A stretch of 7,713 bases of DNA from Solirubrobacteraceae bacterium. Its GTDB lineage: Bacteria > Actinomycetota > Thermoleophilia > Solirubrobacterales > Solirubrobacteraceae. The DNA lies in assembly GCA_030447005.1 (NCBI GenBank), contig JAUJME010000069.1, positions 1-7,713 on the forward strand, in the 5' to 3' direction. The notes under the pieces were generated by a model. It worked only from the letters and a program-made list of their open reading frames with translations, ran no database searches and was not told the DNA's origin. Shown here piece after piece: positions 1-5,200 of the stretch. Every line of letters starts with the position of its first letter. Within the stretch, counting starts at the first letter, position 1. A program made the position numbers and the translations under genes.

Positions 1-196
1 CTCGGCGCTCGGCGACCCGCCGCCGCGCCCGCTGCCGCGCTTCGGCCACGGCGCGGTCGTCCCGGGCGAGCGTGTCGCGCTGCTCGGCTGCTTTCACCCC
101 TCCCAGCAGAACACGTTCACCGGGCGCCTCGTCCCGGCGATGCTCGACGACGTGCTCGGGCAGGCGCGGGCGCTCAGCGAGCGCGGAGGGGCCTGA
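1..196 (+). CDS. Uracil-DNA glycosylase, family 5 (UdgB-like), C-terminal part only
   Basis: The reading frame runs in from the window's left edge (first full codon at base 2) and ends at TGA 194-196, giving 64 visible codons. It shows FGHGAV, then a hydrophobic strand VALLG, then [14 protein letters not shown], then PAMLDDVL. The HPSQQNTxTGRL block is the C-terminal uracil-glycosylase motif in the form typical of family 5 enzymes, where the His-Pro-Ser loop grips the damaged strand. Such enzymes remove uracil, and in this family also some other deaminated bases, from DNA as the first step of base excision repair. The N-terminal catalytic motif and the Fe-S cysteines expected of the family lie outside the window, so activity cannot be judged. 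The 3' end converges with the minus-strand material that follows. A family 4 enzyme is less likely because of the QQNTxTG sequence after HPS. Confidence 0.85.
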   Translation, partial: SALGDPPPRPLPRFGHGAVVPGERVALLGCFHPSQQNTFTGRLVPAMLDDVLGQARALSERGGA

Positions 197-346
197 GCGT
201 CCGTCCCGTCGCGGCGTCGATCACCCGGCGGCCGGCGAGCGGGGCCTTCAGGCGGACCCGCCGGCCCTCGACGACCGCCACCACGCGGACGCTGCGGGCG
301 GTCTCGCGGCGACGAGGAGCGGGTGCGGGTCGCCGGGGAGCTCCAC
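174..346 (-). pseudogene. Probable frameshifted gene remnant downstream of the LigD polymerase gene
   Basis: Immediately after the LigD polymerase stop (TAG 349-347) the minus strand reads GTG GAG CTC in the same frame. About 14 codons (VELPGDPHPLLVAA) follow with G or C at every third position. Around base 305 the GC-third-position signal moves to another frame, which then runs about 40 codons to TGA 176-174. That part reads like a beta-rich C-terminus (VRVVAVVEGRRVRLKAP, then [17 protein letters not shown]). Loss of one base near 303-307 would join the two parts into a protein of about 57 residues. I do not recognise the family. It could be a decayed gene, a sequencing error in a small intact gene, or a chance pattern in GC-rich DNA. 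Its end overlaps the end of the uracil glycosylase gene by 23 bp on the opposite strand. Confidence 0.35.
230..266. terminator. GC-rich hairpin in the convergent gap, possible bidirectional terminator
   Basis: Perfect 8-bp arms (ggccggcg at 230-237, cgccggcc at 259-266) enclose a 21-nt loop between the converging ends of the uracil glycosylase and LigD polymerase genes. The position suits a terminator. There is no T-tract on either side, and such stems arise easily in GC-rich DNA. It also lies inside the possible gene remnant. Confidence 0.2.
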
Positions 347-1216
347 CTAGAGCGCCACGCCGAGGACTCCCGCCGCGGCGGCGAGGTCCTGGCCGTGCCA
401 GCGCGCGCCCTCCCACGGGTCCTGCGGGCGCTCGAGCACCGTGCGGATCGTGAAGGCACGCGCGTGCAGCCCTTCGTCCTCGACCTCCGCCCAGGTGACC
501 GGCGCGGCGACGGGCGCGCCCGGCTGGGCGCGGACGGTGTAGGGGACGACCGCCGTGTGGCCGCGCCGGGCACGTCCCGTGTCGACGTAGAGCCGCCCGC
601 GGCGCTGGGACTTGTAGAACGCGCGGGTGAGCTCCTTCGGCGCCCGCTTGACCAGCGCCGCGCCGATCGCCTTGGCGAGCGTCCACACGCCGTTCCAGCC
701 TGTGGTGGCGTCGAGGGGGACGATGACGTGGAGGCCGCGCGAGCCGGTGAGCATCGGGAGCCCGTGCAGGCCGGCGTGCCCGAGCTCCTCGCGCAGCAGC
801 AGCGCCGCGTCGCGGACCGGGGCGAAGTCCTCGCCCGCCGGGTCGAGGTCGAGGACGAGCGCGTCGGGGCACTCGAGCTCGGGGATCCGCGCGGGCCACG
901 CGTGGAAGGTGAGCGCCCCCTGGTTGGCGAGGTAGACGAGCGCTTCGGGGCTCTCGGCGAGCGGATGGACGGTCTCCCCCTCCCCCTCGTTGCGCCGGAC
1001 GGCCAGCCGGCCGACGAAGTCGGGGAAGTGCGGGCTCGCGGACTGCTGGAAGAAGCCGCCCGCGTCGATGTTCGCCCTGAAGCGCTGGAGCGAGAGCGGC
1101 CGGCCCTCGAGGTGCGGCAGCATCCGCTCGGCGACGGCCTCGTAGTAGGCGACGACGTCGCCCTTGGTGATCCTGTCCGCCGGGAACATCACCCGGTCGA
1201 GGTTCGTCAGCCGCAC
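347..1216 (-). CDS. ligD: Stand-alone LigD-type DNA polymerase/primase domain (non-homologous end joining)
   Basis: This 289-residue protein matches the polymerase domain of bacterial DNA ligase D, an archaeo-eukaryotic-primase fold. The family fills gaps and adds nucleotides at double-strand-break ends, preferring ribonucleotides, during Ku-dependent end joining. It opens with the typical VRLTNLDRVMFP and ITKGDVVAYYEAVAERMLPH. It then has RPLSLQRF (residues 39-46), FFQQ (55-58), LANQGALTFHAWPAR (96-110), the metal-binding LDLDP (Asp123, Asp125), GSRGLHVIVPLD (158-169), and VDTGRARRGHTAVVPYTVRA (211-230) with the third metal ligand Asp212. The end, FTIRTVLERPQDPWEGARW, is the usual C-terminus of this domain. 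No ligase or phosphoesterase domain is attached. The GTG at 1216-1214 is chosen because family homology starts there and no in-frame ATG or GTG lies just upstream. GGAG sits only 4 nt before it. The longer open frame upstream is antisense to the next gene. The divergent partner encodes a LigD-type phosphoesterase, so two LigD activities are encoded as neighbours. Confidence 0.93.
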   Translation of the reverse strand: MRLTNLDRVMFPADRITKGDVVAYYEAVAERMLPHLEGRPLSLQRFRANIDAGGFFQQSASPHFPDFVGRLAVRRNEGEGETVHPLAESPEALVYLANQGALTFHAWPARIPELECPDALVLDLDPAGEDFAPVRDAALLLREELGHAGLHGLPMLTGSRGLHVIVPLDATTGWNGVWTLAKAIGAALVKRAPKELTRAFYKSQRRGRLYVDTGRARRGHTAVVPYTVRAQPGAPVAAPVTWAEVEDEGLHARAFTIRTVLERPQDPWEGARWHGQDLAAAAGVLGVAL

Positions 1217-1246
1217 GGAGCTCCGCGTACCCGTAGCGTCCGCGGT
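1217..1246. promoter_or_regulatory. 30-bp divergent promoter region between LigD polymerase and the phosphoesterase fusion
   Basis: Only 30 bp separate the two divergent start codons, so the core promoters must overlap each other and the opposing genes. On the plus strand TAGCGT at 1234-1239 ends 7 nt before the ATG. On the minus strand TACGCG at 1229-1224, a TANNNT-like box with a G last, ends 7 nt before the GTG. Both spacings fit leaderless transcripts. No clear -35 box was seen. Any -35 contacts would fall within the opposite gene's first codons. Confidence 0.5.
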
Positions 1247-1996
1247 ATGAGCCGGCGAGCGGTGCGGGCGACGGTCCGCGGCCACGTGCAGGGCGTCGCC
1301 TTCCGCGACGCCACGCTGCGGCGCGCGCGCGAGCTCGGCGTCCTCGGCTGGGTCCTCAACCAGGCGGACGGCACGGTCGCCGCGCACGCGGAGGGCGAGG
1401 CGGAGGCGGTCGACGCGCTCGTCGCCTTCCTGCACGACGGCCCGCGCGCCGCCCGCGTCGAGGCGGTCGAGCTCGCCGCGGCGCGGGTCGAGGGCCACGA
1501 GCAGTTCGCCATCCGCGGCGTCAGCGCCGGGGTCTTCGTCGTCCAGGAGCACGCCGCCACCGCCCGCCACTTCGACCTCCGGCTCGAGGTCGACGGCGTC
1601 ATGCGCTCGTGGGCGGTGCCCAAGGGCCCGTCGCTCGACCCGGCCGACAAGCGCCTGGCGGTCCAGGTCGAGGACCACGGGATGGCCCACAACCGCTTCG
1701 AGGGCCCGGCCGGGGCCGGCGGCGGCGTCATCGTCTGGGATCGCGGGACCTACGAGCAGGGCGGCCGGGTCCCGTGGCCCGAGGCGCTCGACCGCGGCCA
1801 TGCCGTCTTCGTCCTGCACGGCGAGAAGCTCCGCGGCGGCTTCGCGCTCCAGCGCACGCGCGAGGGCGCGAAGCCGCAGTGGCTGCTGATCAAGCGCCGC
1901 GACGAGGAGGCGCGCCCCGGCTCCGACGTGGTCGCCGAGCGGCCGGAGTCCGTGGTGAGCGGGCGGACGCTCGAGGAGTTGCTCGGGCGGGGCTGA
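1247..1996 (+). CDS. Acylphosphatase domain fused to a LigD-type 3'-phosphoesterase domain
   Basis: The protein has 249 residues in one uninterrupted frame. Residues 5-91 form a complete acylphosphatase domain. VRGHVQGVAFR carries the phosphate-binding loop with catalytic Arg20. GWVLNQADG carries catalytic Asn38. The domain ends with the usual F-x-IR strand (87-90). Acylphosphatases hydrolyse carboxyl-phosphate anhydrides. From residue 96 the LigD 3'-phosphoesterase (PE) domain begins: FVVQEHAATARHFDLRLE, then SWAVPKGPSLDPADKRLAV, VEDH, VIVWDRGTYE, LHGEKLRGGF and WLLIKRRDE (212-220). PE domains trim 3'-terminal ribonucleotides and remove 3'-phosphates at breaks. Candidate active-site residues are His102, His108, Asp110, Arg112 and His144. 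The usual Tyr after EDH is replaced by His148, and the IPEGxYGAG loop is about four residues shorter. The tail SVVSGRTLEEL resembles the linker following PE in multidomain LigD proteins. There is no start codon between the domains, so separate translation of the PE half is unlikely. The ATG fits the acylphosphatase N-terminus and has a leaderless-type promoter. Confidence 0.9.
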   Translation: MSRRAVRATVRGHVQGVAFRDATLRRARELGVLGWVLNQADGTVAAHAEGEAEAVDALVAFLHDGPRAARVEAVELAAARVEGHEQFAIRGVSAGVFVVQEHAATARHFDLRLEVDGVMRSWAVPKGPSLDPADKRLAVQVEDHGMAHNRFEGPAGAGGGVIVWDRGTYEQGGRVPWPEALDRGHAVFVLHGEKLRGGFALQRTREGAKPQWLLIKRRDEEARPGSDVVAERPESVVSGRTLEELLGRG

Positions 1997-2055
1997 GCGC
2001 GGGCGAACTACCGCTGGTGAGGAAGGCGGTCCGGCCGAGGCGGGGGCGGTCCGGG

Positions 2056-2096
2056 AACGTGCCACTCGGGCACATGGACGACGCGAGTGGCACGTT
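2056..2096. repeat. Hairpin 1 of a tandem palindromic element
   Basis: Arms aacgtgccactcg (2056-2068) and cgagtggcacgtt (2084-2096) are perfectly complementary over 13 bp around a 15-nt loop. The loop also contains ggcac (2069-2073), which could instead pair with gtgcc (2059-2063), so two exclusive stems are possible. It lies 59 bp after the stop of the phosphoesterase fusion. No T-tract follows, so it is not a classical intrinsic terminator. Confidence 0.75.
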
Positions 2097-2101
2097 GACG
2101 G
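2082..2101 (+). repeat. Direct repeat copy 1 (20 bp)
   Basis: The stretch from cgcgagtggc to gttgacgg is identical, base for base, to the copy at 2142-2161. The copies start exactly 60 bp apart. Each forms the right arm of a hairpin, so the repeated unit is the hairpin element itself. Confidence 0.85.
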
Positions 2102-2112
2102 TGTATGCCGCG

Positions 2113-2159
2113 GTCAATGTGCCTCTCGCGCTCGCGAGCGCCGCGAGTGGCACGTTGAC
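2113..2159. repeat. Hairpin 2 of the tandem palindromic element
   Basis: Left arm 2113-2130 (gtcaatgtgcctctcgcg) pairs with 2142-2159 (cgcgagtggcacgttgac) over 18 positions, with one mismatch and one G-T pair. The 11-nt loop holds its own small palindrome (ctcgcgag). The right arm is an exact copy of that of hairpin 1, whereas the left arms differ. Confidence 0.7.
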
Positions 2160-2161
2160 GG
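2142..2161 (+). repeat. Direct repeat copy 2 (20 bp)
   Basis: This is the second exact copy of the 20-bp repeat found at 2082-2101, and it forms the right arm of hairpin 2. About 94 bp separate it from the Lhr start codon. Confidence 0.85.
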
Positions 2162-2241
2162 CGCCCTCGATCCACCCCTCTCTCACCAGCCGCAGTTCGC
2201 AGTTCCAGCGCGCGTACGCTAAGCCGTCCGGCAGCCCCGCG

Positions 2242-2256
2242 CGTACCCTTGGTACG
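2242..2256 (+). promoter_or_regulatory. Lhr promoter: leaderless-type -10 box inside a short dyad
   Basis: TACCCT at 2244-2249 matches TANNNT and ends 6 nt before the GTG start, so transcription would begin at or next to the start codon. No Shine-Dalgarno is present. The box lies within a perfect dyad: cgtacc (2242-2247) and ggtacg (2251-2256) around a 3-bp centre. The dyad could be an operator or a coincidence. No -35 box is evident. Confidence 0.5.
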
Positions 2257-5200
2257 TGCCGCTCTCCGCCTTCACACCCCAGGTCCGCGAGTGGTTCACC
2301 CGGGCGTTCGCCGAGCCCACCGCCGCGCAGGCGCAGGCCTGGCCGGCGATCGCGACGGGCAAGCACACGCTGATCTCCGCCCCGACCGGCTCGGGCAAGA
2401 CGCTCGCCGCGTTCCTGTGGGGCCTCGACCGCCTGGTCGCCGAGCCGGCGCCGGCCGACCCGAAGGACCGCCGCACCCGGCTCGTCTATGTCTCGCCGCT
2501 CAAGGCGCTCTCCTACGACGTGGAGAAGAACCTGCGCGCGCCGCTGCGCGGGATCGGCGGCGATCCTGCCTCGCCCAGCGGCTCGTCGTCGGGCTCCGCC
2601 CTAACCGTGGCCATCCGCACCGGCGACACGCCGCAGAAGGACCGCCGGGACATGATCAAGCACCCGCCCGACGTGCTGATCACCACGCCCGAGTCGCTCT
2701 ACCTGATGCTCACGAGCCAGGCCCGCAAGATCTTCAGCGGCACGGAGTGGGTGATCGTCGACGAGATCCACGCGGTCGCGCAGACGAAGCGCGGCGCGCA
2801 CCTCGCCATCACGCTCGAGCGGCTCAACGAGGCGGCCGACGTCGACGAGGTCCAGCGGATCGGGCTCTCCGCCACGCAGAACCCGCTCGAGGAGGTCGGG
2901 CGCTTCATGGTCGGCCCGCGCCGCGAGTGCACGGTGGTCGACACGGGCGTCCGCAAGCCGCTCGACCTCCAGATCAACGTGCCGGTCGAGTCGATGATCG
3001 AGCCGGACTCCGCCCCGGCGGGCGACCTCGCCGAGCTCGACCCGCTCCAGGGCGGCGAGGCGACGCGCAAGTCGATCTGGCCGGCGATCTACCCCAAGAT
3101 CCTCGAGCTCGTCGAGCAGCACCGCTCCACGCTCGTCTTCGTCAACAACCGCCGCGGCGCGGAGCGCCTCGCCCTCCGCCTCAACGAGCTCGCCGAGAAG
3201 GAGATCGCCCGCGCGCACCACGGCTCGCTCGCCCGCGAGGAGCGCCTCGTCGTCGAGGAGCAGCTCAAGGCGGGCGAGCTGCCGTGCCTGGTGGCGACCT
3301 CCTCGCTCGAGCTCGGCATCGACATGGGCGCGATCGACCTCGTCCTCCAGGTCGAGTCGCCGAAGTCGGTCACCGCCGGCCTCCAGCGCATCGGCCGCGC
3401 CGGGCACAACGTCGGGGAGACGAGCAAGGGTCGCATCTTCCCCAAGTTCCGCTCGGACCTGCTCGAGTGCGCGGTGGTCGCCAAGCGGATGCGCGAGGGG
3501 CTGATCGAGACGACCGTCGTCCCGCGCAACCCGCTCGACGTCCTCGCCCAGCAGATCGTCGCCATGGCGGCCTCGGCCGACGGAGACGAGGAGGCCGGGG
3601 GTGGCATCCACGTGAACGACCTCCAGGCGCTGCTCGGCCGCACCCACTCCTACGCGGAGCTGTCGCGCACCCAGCTCGAGAACGTCCTCGACATGCTCGA
3701 CGGGCGCTACCCGTCCGAGGAGTTCGGCGACCTGCGGGCGCGGATCGTGTGGGATCGCGTCGCGGGGACGATCCGCGCGCGCAAGGGCTCGCGCGGCCTG
3801 GCGATCACCAACGCCGGCACGATCCCCGACCGCGGCCTGTTCTCGGTCAACCTCCCCGACGGCCGCCGCGTCGGCGAGCTCGACGAGGAGATGGTCTACG
3901 AGGCCCGCCCGGGCCAGACCTTCCTGCTCGGCGCGACCTCCTGGCGGATCGAGGAGATCACCCGCGACCGGGTGATCGTCTCCCCGGCGCCGGGCGTCCC
4001 GGGGGCCGTCCCGTTCTGGCGCGGGGACTCCGTCGGCCGGCCCCGCGAGCTCGGCGAGGCGATCGGCGCCTTCAACCGCTGGGCGGTCGAGCAGGACTCC
4101 GAGACGCTGCGCGCCGAGTACGACCTCGACGAGCTCGCGGCGCGCAACGTGCTCGAGTTCCTGCGCGAGCAGCAGGACGCGACGCGCGTCGTCCCGAGCG
4201 ACCGCACCATCGTCATCGAGCGCTTCCGCGACGAGATCGGCGACTGGCGGGTCTGCATCCTCTCGCCGTTCGGCGGCCGGGTGCACGCCGCGTGGGGGCT
4301 CGCCCTCTCCGCCCGCATCCGCGACGAGTACGGCCTCGAGTCCGACGCCATCTGGTCCGACGACGGGATCATCGTCCACCTCCCCGACGCCGACGAGCCG
4401 CCGGGCGCCGAGCTCGTGCTCATCGACCCGGACGAGCTCGAGGACCGCGTGGTCGGCGAGCTGGGCGGCTCGGCGCTGTTCGGCGCGCGCTTCCGCGAGA
4501 ACGCCGGCCGCGCGCTGCTCATCCCGCGCGCCTATCCCGGCCGCCGCACCCCCCTGTGGCAGCAGCGGCTGAAGTCGCAGACGCTGCTCGAGGTCGCCAA
4601 GCGCTACGCGCAGTTCCCGATCATCCTCGAGACCTACCGCGAGTGCCTGCGCGACGTCCTCGACGTCCCGGGGACGACCGAGCTCCTGCGCAAGCTGCAC
4701 TCGCGCGAGCTCGGGCTGGTGGAGGTCGAGACGGAGACCGCCTCGCCGTTCGCGTCCTCGCTGCTCTTCGACTACGTCGCGACGTACATGTACGAGGGCG
4801 ACACGCCGAACGCCGAGCGCCGCGCGGCCGCCCTCTCGCTCGACCGCGACCTGCTCCGCGAGCTGTTGGGCCAGGAGGAACTCCGTGATTTGATCTCGCC
4901 CGACGCGCTCGCGGCGGTCGAGGCCGACCTCCAGCGCACGAGCGAGCGCACCCGCGCGGACTCCGTCGACGCCCTGCACGACGTGCTGCGCCGGGTGGGG
5001 GACCTGACCGAGGACGAGGTCACGGTCCGCGTCGCGCCCGAGCTCGACGCCGCCGCGTCGCTCGAGACCCTGGCCGGCGAGCGCCGCGCGATCCGCCTGC
5101 GGGTCGGCGGCGAGGCGCGCTGGGTGGCGGCCGAGGACGCCGGCCTCTACCGCGACGCGCTGGGCGCGGTGCCGCCGAGCGGGCTGCCCGAGGCCTTCAT

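Noticed and set aside
323..1246. Long plus-strand N-terminal extension in frame with the phosphoesterase fusion
   Set aside because: It is antisense to the well-supported LigD polymerase gene, has no domain character, and the acylphosphatase N-terminus fits the ATG at 1247.
1197..1250. Damage-response promoter signals (LexA box GAAC-N4-GTTC; TTGTCRGTG-N8-TANNNT) at the divergent promoter
   Set aside because: No LexA-type dyad was seen. A GTCAG at 1206-1210 lies about 23 nt from the TAGCGT box, too far for the second motif. The lhr and nei upstream regions showed none either.
1217..2065. Long minus-strand N-terminal extension in frame with the LigD polymerase
   Set aside because: It is antisense to the acylphosphatase-phosphoesterase gene. 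Its low-complexity Ala/Arg/Asp composition is typical of shadow frames, and polymerase-domain homology begins at 1216.
2082..2161. CRISPR-like repeat pair
   Set aside because: There are only two copies, each an arm of a hairpin with a partly matching inverted partner, and no cas genes nearby.
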